A stretch of DNA of 64,000 bases from Comamonadaceae bacterium (GTDB lineage: Bacteria; Pseudomonadota; Gammaproteobacteria; Burkholderiales; Burkholderiaceae_C): assembly GCA_947476285.1 (NCBI GenBank), contig CANJPU010000001.1:124001-188000 (forward strand). The letters run 5' to 3'. Under the pieces are notes generated by a model that saw nothing but the letters and a program-made list of their open reading frames with translations, ran no database searches and had not been told where the DNA came from. A program made the position numbers and the translations under genes. The first letter of the stretch is position 1; every line of letters begins with the position of its first letter. Positions 27,257-37,808 of this stretch are shown one piece after another.

Positions 27257-28291
27257 ATGATCAAAGGAGACACCTTGTCCAAATCTCACACACTCTCTGC
27301 CCTAGCTGCCCAGCGCGAGACGCACCTCTCCCGCAGGCACTTGCTCGGCTTGGGCATGGCCGCAGGCTTCGCGCCCGGCCTGGCCTTTGCCCAGGAATTC
27401 CCCTCGCGGCCGATCCGCCTGATGGTGGGCGCAACCCCCGGCGGTTCGATCGACTTTGGGGCCCGAGCCTTGGCGGGGCCGCTGACCGCATTGCTGGGCA
27501 CTCCAGTGCTGGTCGAGAACAAGCCCGGCGGCTTTGGCGTAATCTGCACTGACTACGTCATCAAGTCGCCAGCAGACGGCTACACCCTGCTGGTGGGAAC
27601 GCCCAGCCCGGTCATCATCGCGCCACAGGCAATGCCCAAACCGCCGTTCAACCCTTTGACCGACCTGCTGGCCATCAACATGGTGTCGACCTCGCCGCTG
27701 GCCATTGCCGTCAATCCACGCCTGCCGGTCAAGAACCTTCAGGATCTGCTGGCACTGTCGCGCACCCGCCCCATCACCATGGGGCTACCGCTGGCGGGCA
27801 GCTTGTCCCATCTGGTGGTGGAATTGACAGCCAAGGCCACCGGCATCAACTTCCTCAATGCAGCCTACAAGGGCGCCGCCCCCGCCGTCAATGACGCCAT
27901 GGGTGGCCACATCGACGCGACCGTCTCGGACGTGGGCGTGTTCCTGCCCCTGCACAAGGAAGGGCGCCTGCGGGTGATCATGGTCACCTCGGACAAGCGC
28001 ATCGAGGCATTGCCCGATGTACCTTCGGTCAGCGAGTTCGGGCCCGGCATGGCGGCCACCAACTGGATCGGCATCTTCGCTGCCGTGAACACACCCAAGG
28101 CCGTGGTCGACAAGATCAATGCTGCGCTGATCAATGCAGTGGCTCGGGAGGATGTGCAGGCGGCATACCGCGGGTTTTCCGTCACCGCTGCGGCCATGGC
28201 AGGGCCTGAGCCGTTCCAGAAATTCGTTGCCTCTGAATATCAGCGTTTCGGCCAGATCGTGCGCGAGAAAAACATTGTGATTGGCACCTGA
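27257..28291 (+). CDS. Bug/TctC-family substrate-binding protein (Tat-like signal)
   Basis: Likely start MIKGDTLSKS; HLSRRHLLGLGMAAGFAPGLAFAQEFPSRPIRLMVGATPGGSIDFGARALAGPLTALLGTPVLVENKPGG. Confidence 0.92.
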   Translation: MIKGDTLSKSHTLSALAAQRETHLSRRHLLGLGMAAGFAPGLAFAQEFPSRPIRLMVGATPGGSIDFGARALAGPLTALLGTPVLVENKPGGFGVICTDYVIKSPADGYTLLVGTPSPVIIAPQAMPKPPFNPLTDLLAINMVSTSPLAIAVNPRLPVKNLQDLLALSRTRPITMGLPLAGSLSHLVVELTAKATGINFLNAAYKGAAPAVNDAMGGHIDATVSDVGVFLPLHKEGRLRVIMVTSDKRIEALPDVPSVSEFGPGMAATNWIGIFAAVNTPKAVVDKINAALINAVAREDVQAAYRGFSVTAAAMAGPEPFQKFVASEYQRFGQIVREKNIVIGT

Positions 28292-28338
28292 GCTGGCCAA
28301 CTCGATGTGCGCCACCGAATTGGCCGCGATGCGTCGCG

Positions 28339-29352
28339 TCACTGCGTCAAGTCAATCACGCCTTTGACATAGTCGCCTTTGGCGTCGCCGATCGCGGTGT
28401 CAAATGCCTGCTGGATGTCGTCCAGAGGGTAGCGGTGGCTGATGAGCGGACCTGTGACGATGCGGCCCGAGGCGATCAGGTCGAGCGCGGGCTGCATGCT
28501 GCGCGTCGCACCGGTGCTGCCAAAGACGCTGAGGCATTTGAGCGAATCAAAGCCGATTGGGCCGGTGGCGTAAGACAGCACACGCGCTCGCAATGCCGCC
28601 AAAGCTGGCAACTCCTGGCGCAGTTGCACATTGCCAGTTGTCTCGATGATCACATCGACACCACGCCCGCCAGTCAGCGCCAAGACAGCGTCGCTCAGCT
28701 TGTCGGTCAGCGTATTGACCACCGCGTCCGCGCCCAGTTGCATGCCCAGCGCCAGCCGATGGGCCGAGCGCCCCGCCAGTATCACGGTGGATGCGCCGAA
28801 ACATTTTTTCGCAAGCTGAACAAACAGCAGCCCAGCCGCCCCAGGCCCCAGCACCGCGACAGTTTCGCCAATGTGATGCACAAAGCGCTGGCTGGCAAAC
28901 ACCGGGCCGGCCAAGCCATGCACACTGGCCGCTTCTTCCCAAGTCATCGAATCGGGAATGGGATACAGGCGGTCGATGGGCACCGCCACGAATTGCGCGA
29001 ACGTCCCATCAACATGTGCGCCCAGATAGCGGCGCTGCGCGCACACTTCGGTGTGGCCCTTGGCACACCATTCGCAGTGCCCGCACCAATGTACCTGTGG
29101 GTCGAACACCACGCGCCTGCCCTCCAGCGCGGCGTGCCCCGGTGCGCTCGCAACCGTGCCGCAAGCTTCGTGGCCGGGTATCGTGGCCAGGGCACCGGTG
29201 GCACGCCGGTATTGCTGCAGATCGCCGCCGCAGATGCCGGCCAGGGCGACCGCGATCAAGGCCGAGCCCGGTGCCGGTACGGGAATGGCTCGCTGCTGGA
29301 TTTCGAAATGTTGGGCCGCCGTGATAACGGCCGCGCGCATGGTACTTGTCAT
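28339..29352 (-). CDS. zinc-dependent alcohol dehydrogenase (MDR)
   Basis: 337 aa; GICGGDLQQYR, IPGHEACGTV, HWCGHCEWCAKGHTEVC structural Zn motif, VAVLGPGAAGLLFVQLAKKC. Confidence 0.9.
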   Translation of the reverse strand: MTSTMRAAVITAAQHFEIQQRAIPVPAPGSALIAVALAGICGGDLQQYRRATGALATIPGHEACGTVASAPGHAALEGRRVVFDPQVHWCGHCEWCAKGHTEVCAQRRYLGAHVDGTFAQFVAVPIDRLYPIPDSMTWEEAASVHGLAGPVFASQRFVHHIGETVAVLGPGAAGLLFVQLAKKCFGASTVILAGRSAHRLALGMQLGADAVVNTLTDKLSDAVLALTGGRGVDVIIETTGNVQLRQELPALAALRARVLSYATGPIGFDSLKCLSVFGSTGATRSMQPALDLIASGRIVTGPLISHRYPLDDIQQAFDTAIGDAKGDYVKGVIDLTQ

Positions 29353-30179
29353 GGGCGTAGTCCTTGCGCAGACAGCAATGGCACTGCATCAAGCAGCGCG
29401 CGGCTATAGGGATGCTGGGGATCGTCAAGCACCTGCTGCGTTGGGCCCAACTCGACGATCTGGCCCTGCTGCATGACGGCGATGCGGTCGGCCATGCCGC
29501 GTGCGACACCCAGGTCGTGCGTGATCAGAACCATGGTGAAGCGGTAGCTGTCCTTCAGGTCGAGCATCAGATTGAGGATCTGGTTGCGCACTGACACATC
29601 GAGCGAAGAGACTGGCTCGTCAGCCACGAGGAAGCTCGGCCGCAAGGCCATCGCACGGGCAATGACCACGCGCTGTCTTTGTCCGCCGCTCAACTGCCGG
29701 GGATAGCGCTGCGCAAAAGAATCGTAAGGCCGCAGCTCCACGGTATCGAGCAGTTCGCGCACCCGTTGCATTCGCTGCGCCAATGGCACGCCAGCCACGC
29801 GCAGCGGCGCTTCAATTGTCGAGTACACCGTCTTCAGAGGGTTGAGCGAGTAGCTGGCCGACTGAAAGACAAGCTGCGTCTGGCGCGCGAAGGCACGCCG
29901 CCACGCCAGCGAATCCGGCGACAAAGGCTTGCCCGCGAAGCTCACTGTGCCCGCAGTGGGCGTTTCCAGGCCCGTCATCAACCTGGCCAAGGTGCTCTTG
30001 CCGCTGCCGCTCTCGCCGACAATAGCCAAGGTCTCGCCCACGGCGACATCAAAGTCAACACCCTTGACCGCCATCACGCGCTGCTGACCCGAGCCAAAGG
30101 TCTTGACGACGCCGCGCAGCGACATCATCGGCACCGATGGATCGGGCGCCTGCGAAGAATCCCCCGGCAGCGCGCTCAT
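29349..30179 (-). CDS. oligopeptide-type ABC transporter ATP-binding protein
   Basis: Start MSALPGDSS; Walker [42 protein letters not shown]. Confidence 0.93.
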   Translation of the reverse strand: MSALPGDSSQAPDPSVPMMSLRGVVKTFGSGQQRVMAVKGVDFDVAVGETLAIVGESGSGKSTLARLMTGLETPTAGTVSFAGKPLSPDSLAWRRAFARQTQLVFQSASYSLNPLKTVYSTIEAPLRVAGVPLAQRMQRVRELLDTVELRPYDSFAQRYPRQLSGGQRQRVVIARAMALRPSFLVADEPVSSLDVSVRNQILNLMLDLKDSYRFTMVLITHDLGVARGMADRIAVMQQGQIVELGPTQQVLDDPQHPYSRALLDAVPLLSAQGLRP

Positions 30180-31189
30180 GCGATTGGACTCCAGCATGCG
30201 AAGCCGCTCTGACCTGCATCCATCTGCGTCCAGGGCGGCATGGTCTGGGTGCATGCGGGGATGGCGCGCGTGCAGCGTGGCGCGAACGGGCATCCGGGTG
30301 GCAGTGTGCGCAAGTCGGGCGCAGAGCCAGGCAAGGTGGCAAACCGGCCCTGCTGCGGTGGCAGTGCCGCAGCCACCAGACCGGCGGTGTAGGGATGTCT
30401 GGGTGCGCGAAAAATTCTGTCGGCCGCCTGCACCTCCACGATGCTTGCGCCATACATCACCGCGACCCGATCGGCGTGTTCGGCTACCAGCCCCAAATCA
30501 TGCGTCACCAAGAGCAGCGCCATGCCGCTCTCGCGCTTGAGCCGCGCCAAAGTCTGCAGCACCTGACGCTGCACCAACACGTCCAGCGCGGTGGTGGGTT
30601 CGTCCGCGATCAACAAGGCAGGCCCGCAACTGGTCGCCATGGCCATCAGCACCCGCTGGCGCATGCCGCCGCTCAATTGATGGGGATAGGCTCTCATCGC
30701 CCATGCCGGGTCGCGGATGTCCACCCGCGCCAATTGAGCCTCACCCAGTCGCCAGGCGTCCCTCGCGCCCAAGCCCTGGTGAAGCGAGATCACATCGGCG
30801 ATTTGTCTGCCAATGGAAAAAACGGGGTTGAGGTAGGTGTCGGGGTCCTGGAAAACAAAACCCACACGCGAGCCGCGGATCGATTCAAGATCGCGCTCGG
30901 ACATCCGCGTGACCTCACGCCCCTCAATCCGAATAGACCCACTGGTGATGCGACCCGAACGCGCCAGCAATCGCACCAGCGCACGCGCCAGCGTGGACTT
31001 GCCCGAACCCGATTCGCCGACCAGCGCAAGTGTCTCGCCCGACGAGATCGACAGCGATACCTCGCGCAGCACAGAAATCACCCCGCCCCGATCTTCATAA
31101 GTGACGCACAGCTTGTCGACCTCGACCACCTTGCGCCCGCTGTTGGCGCCAGTGTCACCGATGGGCGTATCAGTAGCGGCGTGCAACAT
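30176..31189 (-). CDS. oligopeptide-type ABC transporter ATP-binding protein
   Basis: [52 protein letters not shown]-terminal [14 protein letters not shown] motif. Confidence 0.93.
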   Translation of the reverse strand: MLHAATDTPIGDTGANSGRKVVEVDKLCVTYEDRGGVISVLREVSLSISSGETLALVGESGSGKSTLARALVRLLARSGRITSGSIRIEGREVTRMSERDLESIRGSRVGFVFQDPDTYLNPVFSIGRQIADVISLHQGLGARDAWRLGEAQLARVDIRDPAWAMRAYPHQLSGGMRQRVLMAMATSCGPALLIADEPTTALDVLVQRQVLQTLARLKRESGMALLLVTHDLGLVAEHADRVAVMYGASIVEVQAADRIFRAPRHPYTAGLVAAALPPQQGRFATLPGSAPDLRTLPPGCPFAPRCTRAIPACTQTMPPWTQMDAGQSGFACWSPIA

Positions 31190-32021
31190 CGAAGTACCGA
31201 TTGAGTCTGTCGCCCAAGGAGGTCAGGCCCACGACGAAGAGCGTGACCGCCACGCCGGGCGCGAGAATGCTCCACCACCCGAACAGGCCGCGCGCGAAGT
31301 TCTCGCTGATCATCGCGCCCCACTCCGCGACGTTGGGATCGCTCAGCCCCAGGAAACCCAGGCCCGCGTGAATCAGCACGCCCGAGGCCGCATTGAGCGC
31401 CGATTGCACGATGGCCGGTTGAATCGCGTTGGGCAGTATCTCCTGGAAGATGATGGCCGGCGTTGACATGCCGATCAAGCGCGCCGAAGCGACAAACTCG
31501 CGCTGGCGCAGCGTGAGAAACTGCGCCCGCACCTGCCGCGTGGTTGAAGCAGCCAGCGCGATGCCGATGATGAGCGACGAGGTGAAGGTGGATGCGCCCA
31601 AAATAGCGACGGCAACCAGGACGAAGAAGAAAGGCGGAATGGTCAGAAAATAATCGGTCAGGCGCCCGATGACTGCATCGACCCAGCCGCCCAGGTAGCC
31701 CGCTGCCCCACCCCCGGCAATACCCAACACCGCCGAGAAGAAGGCGACCGCAGCGCCAACCATCAAGGAGGTGGGCGCTCCCTTGATGACACGCATGAAC
31801 ACATCGCGGCCCAAGGCGTCGGTGCCTAGCGGATGGGCCAGGCTGGGCGCTTCCTGGATGGCAGAGTAGTCCGGTGAAAAGAAGCTCGCTGGCAACAACA
31901 GGCCCGCCAGCGCCATGCCCAGGATCAAGAGCGGCAGCAGCACGCTGGCTGACAGCAAGGCGCGCGCGCCTTCAGGAAATACGGCGAGCCAGTGTGAGCG
32001 AGATACGAAAGGATGTGCCAC
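31170..32021 (-). CDS. ABC transporter permease (DppC-like)
   Basis: 283 aa; HPLGTDALGRDVFMRVIKGAPTSLMVG; EILPNAIQPAIVQ. Confidence 0.92.
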   Translation of the reverse strand: MAHPFVSRSHWLAVFPEGARALLSASVLLPLLILGMALAGLLLPASFFSPDYSAIQEAPSLAHPLGTDALGRDVFMRVIKGAPTSLMVGAAVAFFSAVLGIAGGGAAGYLGGWVDAVIGRLTDYFLTIPPFFFVLVAVAILGASTFTSSLIIGIALAASTTRQVRAQFLTLRQREFVASARLIGMSTPAIIFQEILPNAIQPAIVQSALNAASGVLIHAGLGFLGLSDPNVAEWGAMISENFARGLFGWWSILAPGVAVTLFVVGLTSLGDRLNRYFDVARRY

Positions 32022-32035
32022 CGGTCCTGCCTGGA

Positions 32036-33043
32036 TCAGCCCTGCGCGGGCTGCTGGTTCGAGTGCGGCCGCGCACCGGTTCGCACCCGCGGATCCAGCA
32101 GCGCGTAGGCAATGTCCGTCACCAGGTTGATCACCATGGTCAACACAGCCACCACAAAGAAAACACCAATGATGAGCGGCGCATCTCGATTCAGGATGCC
32201 ATCAAAAATAAGTCGGCCAATGCCGGGCCAGGAGAAGATGACTTCGGTCACCACCGCGCCGGCGAACAGAAAGCGAATCTCGATACCGATGGTGGTGACG
32301 ATGGGGAGCAAGGCGTTTCGCAGCGCGTAAACCAGCACGATGCGCCGTTCGCTGAAACCCGCCGCGCGGTGGGTGACCACATAGTCCTGATTGAGCGCGC
32401 TCAACATCGCCGCAAGCGTCATGCGTGCATAGGTGCCGGCACGCGCGATGCCCAGCGCCAGAGCGGGGCCAATCAAGTAGAGCATGGTGGTGCCCACAGC
32501 CCCCCAGCCTGTGGCGTCGGACGCACCCATGCCGACCATGGGAAGCCAGGGCAGGAAGGTCGTGGCCAGCACCAGGATCACGATGCCGACGATGAACTCC
32601 GGCTGCGCATAGACCAGACCGCTGGCGACACGCACAAATGTCTCAACCGGCGTGTCTTGCTTCCAGGCGCCCAAAATGCCCGCGCCAATGCCCACGATGA
32701 GCGCAAAGAGATAGCCCGAAATCATCAGCAGCAAGCTCGCTGGCAGCTTCTGGGCAATGATGTCAATGACAGGCATGCGGTAGGCCAGCGAAGTGCCCAG
32801 GTCGCCCGTCAAGAGTTGCCTCAGCAAGGCAAAGAACTGCTCGGGCAGCGGCCGGTCCATGCCCATCTGACGATGGAAGGCCGCCACCTGCTCGGCGGTG
32901 GCACCAAGACCGAGGTACAGGTTGGCAGGGTCTCCTGGCGCCATGTGCACCAGGGTGAACACGGTCAGCACCACGAACAACAACAACAGCACCAGTTGTC
33001 CGATGGAGCCCGCAATGCGTGTCGTCAAGGCGCGATCGATCAT
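32036..33043 (-). CDS. ABC transporter permease (DppB-like)
   Basis: 335 aa; PGDPANLYLGLGATAEQVAAFHRQMGMDRPLPEQFFALLRQLLTGDLGTSLAY; RNALLPIVTTIGIEIRFLFAGAVVTEVIFSWPGIGRLIFDGILNRD. Confidence 0.93.
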   Translation of the reverse strand: MIDRALTTRIAGSIGQLVLLLLFVVLTVFTLVHMAPGDPANLYLGLGATAEQVAAFHRQMGMDRPLPEQFFALLRQLLTGDLGTSLAYRMPVIDIIAQKLPASLLLMISGYLFALIVGIGAGILGAWKQDTPVETFVRVASGLVYAQPEFIVGIVILVLATTFLPWLPMVGMGASDATGWGAVGTTMLYLIGPALALGIARAGTYARMTLAAMLSALNQDYVVTHRAAGFSERRIVLVYALRNALLPIVTTIGIEIRFLFAGAVVTEVIFSWPGIGRLIFDGILNRDAPLIIGVFFVVAVLTMVINLVTDIAYALLDPRVRTGARPHSNQQPAQG

Positions 33044-33047
33044 CCGC

Positions 33048-34697
33048 TCACTTTGCTATCCACACCTCATTGAAACGCTGCAGCACGTCCCAATAGCCGA
33101 TGGAGGCCACGTTGCGAACTTTCTTGGCCGCGATGTTGGGTGGCGTCGTGGTGCCCATCCAGACATTGACCACTTGATCGGACAGCAATTGGGTCAGGCG
33201 CGAGTAGATGGCTCTTTGCTTGAGCGGGTCAGTCTCCAGGCGACCCAGATCAAACATCCGGTCGACATCGGGGATCGAGATGCCACTGCCATTGTTGCGC
33301 GGCTGGTAGCGCGAGTCGTAGTTGGGTCGGCAGTCGTCGCCGGTGGGTGCGGTGATGCCGATGTTGTAGGCCATCGCCACATCGCCCTGGCCCTGCGGTC
33401 CCAGCCAGTACTTGGCAAGATAGGCCTGGTAGTCGGCGGTCAGCAGGTTCACCTTGATGCCCACTTTGCCCAGCATATCGGCCATCGCCGGCGCGGTGAT
33501 GTCAGTGCCCACGTGCGGTATGTAGGCAAGCTCAGTGTGAATCCGAACGCCGTCCGCACCGCGCTTATAGCCCGCCTCTTCCAGCAGCGCAACCGCTCGG
33601 GCCGGATCGAACTTGGGCGCTTCGATGCGGGCATCGTAGATCGGATTGGCACGGGCAAAGGGGCCCCACGATGGTTGAACGGCGCCGCGCAACAGCTTGT
33701 TGCAGATGGTCTCGCGGTCAATGGCGTGAGCGATGGCGCGCCGCACGCGCACATCCGCAATCCACTTGTGCTTGGCCAGACCCTCGGGCCTGAAGTTGAA
33801 GCACAGGCGTTGCACCACTGTGGAATTGATGCGGGTGATGCTGAACCGTGGGTCCTTGGCCAGGCTCACCAGGTCGTTGACCCCGACATCGCGAAAGTTC
33901 GAAATCATGTCGATCTTGCCGGACTGCAATTGCAAAATCGCAGTGGATGGATTCGGTGTGAACACGAAGGTCAGTGTGTCCAGGTAAGGCACGACGCCGT
34001 AATAGTCGGGGCTGCGCTCAAGCACCACGCTCTGGTCGCGGTTGTATTGCTTCCATTTGAAAGGCCCCGTGCCCACCGGTGCCGTGTTGTGCGGATTGGT
34101 CTGCAGGTCTTTGCCAGCGTACAGGTGCTTGGGCAAGATGACATTGGAGCCAGCGTAGTAGGCGAACAGCGCTGCTGGGGTGGGCGCAGAGAACGACACC
34201 CTCACGGTGTTGGCATCCAGGGCACGCACGTCTGTCATGGCCGCGATGAAGCGGGCAAACGACAATGGCGTCTTCTGCACCGTCTGCAGCGACCAGACGA
34301 CGTCATCGGCACTGAAGGGCTGGCCGTCATGCCACTTGACGCCGCGCCTGAGGGTGAAGGTGATTTCCTTGAGGTCGGCCGACTGTTGCCACTTCTCGGC
34401 CAAGTCGCCCACCAGGACGCCCTTTGCATCCCACCACAGCAGCTTGCTGACCACGTTGTGCATGATCGGGTACTGGGGAATGTTTTCGTAGATGAAGCCG
34501 TTGTATGTTTTGGGATCGTTCGGATAACCGACATTGAGATTGCCCCCACGCACAGGCGTACCAGCCGGTGCCTGCGCGCCAGCGGGCAAACCCACTCCCA
34601 ACAACACGGACAGTGCCGACCCGGCCGCAAAATCCCGGCGGCTGACGCCCAGGGTTTGCAGCGCGCCGATGATCTGCTCTTGCAAGTCGTCATTCAT
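33048..34697 (-). CDS. ABC transporter substrate-binding protein (family 5, Tat-type signal)
   Basis: MNDDLQEQIIGALQTLGVSRRDFAAGSALSVLLGVGLPAGAQA; EITFTLRRGVKWHDGQPFSADDVVWSLQ; RRAIAHAIDRETI. Confidence 0.92.
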   Translation of the reverse strand: MNDDLQEQIIGALQTLGVSRRDFAAGSALSVLLGVGLPAGAQAPAGTPVRGGNLNVGYPNDPKTYNGFIYENIPQYPIMHNVVSKLLWWDAKGVLVGDLAEKWQQSADLKEITFTLRRGVKWHDGQPFSADDVVWSLQTVQKTPLSFARFIAAMTDVRALDANTVRVSFSAPTPAALFAYYAGSNVILPKHLYAGKDLQTNPHNTAPVGTGPFKWKQYNRDQSVVLERSPDYYGVVPYLDTLTFVFTPNPSTAILQLQSGKIDMISNFRDVGVNDLVSLAKDPRFSITRINSTVVQRLCFNFRPEGLAKHKWIADVRVRRAIAHAIDRETICNKLLRGAVQPSWGPFARANPIYDARIEAPKFDPARAVALLEEAGYKRGADGVRIHTELAYIPHVGTDITAPAMADMLGKVGIKVNLLTADYQAYLAKYWLGPQGQGDVAMAYNIGITAPTGDDCRPNYDSRYQPRNNGSGISIPDVDRMFDLGRLETDPLKQRAIYSRLTQLLSDQVVNVWMGTTTPPNIAAKKVRNVASIGYWDVLQRFNEVWIAK

Positions 34698-35605
34698 TTC
34701 GCACTCCTTTTTGACTCCATCGGCGACGCAAGCCACTGCGCGAACCAATCGCGTGTCGCGCCCGTGGCTTTGGGGTATTCGTTCATGTAGGGATCGTAGT
34801 GGCCGCCGGTGGTCAGCGCCACTTTCTTGGGCTCCATTGCCTGCTCGTAATAAGGCAGCATCAAGCGCACTTCCTCGTGCGAGACGATCATCAAGAGCGG
34901 CGTTGGGCTGATCTGCTTCACATAGGCGCCCGCTTCGTATTGATAAAGCTGCTCCATGGAGCGCAACGTCAACTGGTTGGTCCAGTTGCGTTTTTCGGCG
35001 TCGGTCATGCGCTGGAAGAACTGCACGCGATTGGCCGAGCGCCCAGCCACCGGATTGTTGGGGTCGCTCACATAATGCGGCACCATTTGCGGCGGCTTGC
35101 CCTGGGCTCGGTCAGCCCGGTCCTGGTCCCACCGGCGGCGCATCTCCAGTGCTTCCTCAGGATGGAATTGCGTGACCATGCCCTCGGACCCACTGATCCA
35201 CGGAACCTGGGCGACGACACATTTGACACGCCTGTCGATGGCGGCGACCACCAGCACGTGCCCACCGCTGAAGCTGGTGCCGAAGATGCCGATGCGCGCA
35301 GCGTCCAGGTCGGGCTGCGTCTGGGCAAAGGTGATGGCCGCGCGGTAGTCTTCGATCTGGCTCGCGGCCGCAATCTCGCAGCGGGGCTCGCCTTCACTGT
35401 CGCCGAAATTGCGATGGTCATAGCCAAGCGATGCGATGCCCGCCGCCTGGAGAATGGCCGACAGTCCGGGAAGGTGCCACTCCTTGTAGCCGCCAGCCCC
35501 GTGTGTCATGACCACGACCGGGTGCGGCCCCGGGGTGTCGGGCGTAACCACCCAGCCGCGCAATGTGATGCCGTCGTCCGCCTTGAATTCGATGTCTCGC
35601 TTCAT
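34694..35605 (-). CDS. alpha/beta hydrolase
   Basis: 303 aa; VVVMTHGAGGYKEWHLPGLSAILQ; nucleophile elbow GTSFSGGHVLVVAAIDRR. Confidence 0.88.
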   Translation of the reverse strand: MKRDIEFKADDGITLRGWVVTPDTPGPHPVVVMTHGAGGYKEWHLPGLSAILQAAGIASLGYDHRNFGDSEGEPRCEIAAASQIEDYRAAITFAQTQPDLDAARIGIFGTSFSGGHVLVVAAIDRRVKCVVAQVPWISGSEGMVTQFHPEEALEMRRRWDQDRADRAQGKPPQMVPHYVSDPNNPVAGRSANRVQFFQRMTDAEKRNWTNQLTLRSMEQLYQYEAGAYVKQISPTPLLMIVSHEEVRLMLPYYEQAMEPKKVALTTGGHYDPYMNEYPKATGATRDWFAQWLASPMESKRSAK

Positions 35606-35660
35606 TCGTCGAATGTCTCCCGTTGTGAATGGGGAAAACTCTCGCGCCAGGGATGCGGCA

Positions 35661-36545
35661 CTACCGGATCAGCCATTGCGCGAACCAGTCGCGCGCCGCG
35701 CCCGTCGCCGTGTCGTATTCGTCCATGTAGGGGTCGTAGTGATCGCCGCGGGTGATCACGACTTTCTTGGGCTCCAGTGCGGACTGATAAGTGGGCAATG
35801 CCAATTGCGCCTCAGCCTGGGAGACGATCATCAGCAAAGGGGTTGGGCTGATCAGCCGCGCGTAGATGCCCGGCTCGTAGTCGGCCATGGCCTCAAGCGA
35901 GCGCAGGGTCAGCGTGTTCTTCCAGTAGCGGTTGTCATGCGCGCTGAGCGTTCGGAAGAACTTGACCCGATTGGAAGACTGGCCGGCGATGGCGTCATTG
36001 GGATCGTCCACCGAGTGGGGCACGGTAACCGGCGGCTTGCCCAGGAAACGGTTCATGCGATCTTCGTCCCAGCGCCGTCGGTTCTCGTTGAGTTCCTCGG
36101 GATGGTAGCGCCGCGTCGATGAAGCCGCCCCGCTGACGCTGGGCACCTGAGAGACGACGCACTTCACGCGGCGGTCCAGCGCCCCCACCACCAGTACGTG
36201 ACCGCCACTGAGACTGGTGCCGAAGATCCCGATGCGGGACTTGTCCAGCTCGGGCAAGGTGCTGGCAAAGGTGATGGCGGTGCGGTAGTCACGAATCTGC
36301 TGCGGCGGGTCAATTTCGAATCGCGGCTGGCCTTCGCTCTGGCCAAAATTGCGGTGGTCATAAGCCAAAGAGGCCACACCGATGCTCAGCAGCACGTCGG
36401 ACAAGCCCGGAAGAAACCACTCCTTGTGCCCGCCGGCGCCGTGCGTCATGACCACGACCGGGTGCGGTCCCGCGCCATCGGGTGTCTTGAGCCAGCCCCT
36501 CAGCATGGTGCCGTCGTCTGCGTGGAATTCGATGTCTCGTATCAT
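35661..36545 (-). CDS. alpha/beta hydrolase (tandem paralog)
   Basis: Start MIRDIEFHADDGTMLRGWLKTPDGAGPHPVVVMTHGAGGHKEWFLPGLSDVLL; GTSLSGGHVLVVGALDRR. Confidence 0.88.
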   Translation of the reverse strand: MIRDIEFHADDGTMLRGWLKTPDGAGPHPVVVMTHGAGGHKEWFLPGLSDVLLSIGVASLAYDHRNFGQSEGQPRFEIDPPQQIRDYRTAITFASTLPELDKSRIGIFGTSLSGGHVLVVGALDRRVKCVVSQVPSVSGAASSTRRYHPEELNENRRRWDEDRMNRFLGKPPVTVPHSVDDPNDAIAGQSSNRVKFFRTLSAHDNRYWKNTLTLRSLEAMADYEPGIYARLISPTPLLMIVSQAEAQLALPTYQSALEPKKVVITRGDHYDPYMDEYDTATGAARDWFAQWLIR

Positions 36546-36780
36546 GCTTATCTTTCGCAACGAAGTCTGGATTGCCGTGCAGTTTGATGGCCGGGGAGCG
36601 AAACGTGCAGCCCGCACACAGCACATCATTCTGTTGGGCATCGCGATCAAATGCCCATAGGGAGTTACGCTAGCCCCGATCGTCCGCGAGCTCCATGCTG
36701 ACAATCGATGTGATGGCTCGCACAGGTCGCGTGTTATCTTCCCGGCATAAGGTGATCAACCATTCTCAAGGGGACTTGCG

Positions 36781-37794
36781 ATGTCAATCTTTGACAGACT
36801 CCTAAACACAGTTGCCAATACCCGCCGCGCTGCACTCTTTCGAGTAGCGCAGACATTGATGCTGTGCGCCGTCTTCGCGCCCGCCCTCTCGCCCGCAGCG
36901 CAATACCCTGACAAGCCGGTTCGCATCATCGTTCCGCTGGCGGCCGGCGCGGGCATCGACACTTTTGTGCGAGCCCTGGCGCAACGGCTTTCAAAACAAT
37001 GGAATCAGCCTGTCATTGTGGACAATCGCCCCGGCGCGGGCGCCACGCTAGGTACCGCAGCGGCGGCAAAGGCGCCTGCGGATGGGTACACCTTGTTATT
37101 GGGTGCCAACCCGTTGGGCATCAGTCCGGTGGTGTATCCGAATCTGCCCTATGACGCGCGCCGCGACTTCGTGCCCATCACGCTCTTGGCTACAACGCCC
37201 GAGGCGCTCGCGGTATCCAGGGCAAGTGGCATCACATCGGTTGCTGAACTGACCGCGCGCGCAAAACTGCCTGGCAAACTCAACTATGGTTCCGCCGGCA
37301 ACGGCACGCTCTCTCATCTGGCCGGATTGATGTTCAGCCGCAGCGCCAAGATGGATGTCGTGCACATTCCATTCAAGGGCTCAACGCCGGAACTCGCGGC
37401 TCTGCTTGCAGGGCAAATCGACTGGATGTTCGATTCCCCAGCCGCTTTGGTGCCCCACGCGAAAAGCGGCTCGCTGCGTCTGCTGGCAGTGGCCGCCCCC
37501 AAGCGAACCGCGCAAGTGCCAGAGGTGCCCACACTGACCGAGCTTGGATTTTCCGACATGGAGTTTCTGATCTGGATCGGATTGTTTGCACCGGCCGGCA
37601 CGCCAGACGCCATCGTCAAGCAAATCGAAGCCAGCACAACAGAAGCACTGCGCGACCCAAGCCTGCGCACTTCCGTGACGGGCCAAGGATGGGATATCGC
37701 GGCCTCCAGCGCATCCGAGTTCGCCAGCTTCTTTGAGGCTGAGATGAAGAAGTTGGGAGAAGCCTCTCGGGCTGCGAATCTGAAGGCCGAGTGA
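36781..37794 (+). CDS. Bug/TctC-family substrate-binding protein
   Basis: 337 aa; AQYPDKPVRIIVPLAAGAGIDTFVRALAQRLSKQWNQPVIVDNRPGAGATLGTAAAAKAPADGYT. Confidence 0.93.
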   Translation: MSIFDRLLNTVANTRRAALFRVAQTLMLCAVFAPALSPAAQYPDKPVRIIVPLAAGAGIDTFVRALAQRLSKQWNQPVIVDNRPGAGATLGTAAAAKAPADGYTLLLGANPLGISPVVYPNLPYDARRDFVPITLLATTPEALAVSRASGITSVAELTARAKLPGKLNYGSAGNGTLSHLAGLMFSRSAKMDVVHIPFKGSTPELAALLAGQIDWMFDSPAALVPHAKSGSLRLLAVAAPKRTAQVPEVPTLTELGFSDMEFLIWIGLFAPAGTPDAIVKQIEASTTEALRDPSLRTSVTGQGWDIAASSASEFASFFEAEMKKLGEASRAANLKAE

Positions 37795-37808
37795 TCTCAA
37801 TCAGCTTG

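Noticed and set aside
31874-33073. 399-aa plus-strand ORF
   Set aside because: Antisense of the DppB/DppC-like permeases; His/Gln/Arg-rich.
32898-34790. 630-aa plus-strand ORF
   Set aside because: Antisense shadow of the family-5 SBP gene; no recognisable motifs.
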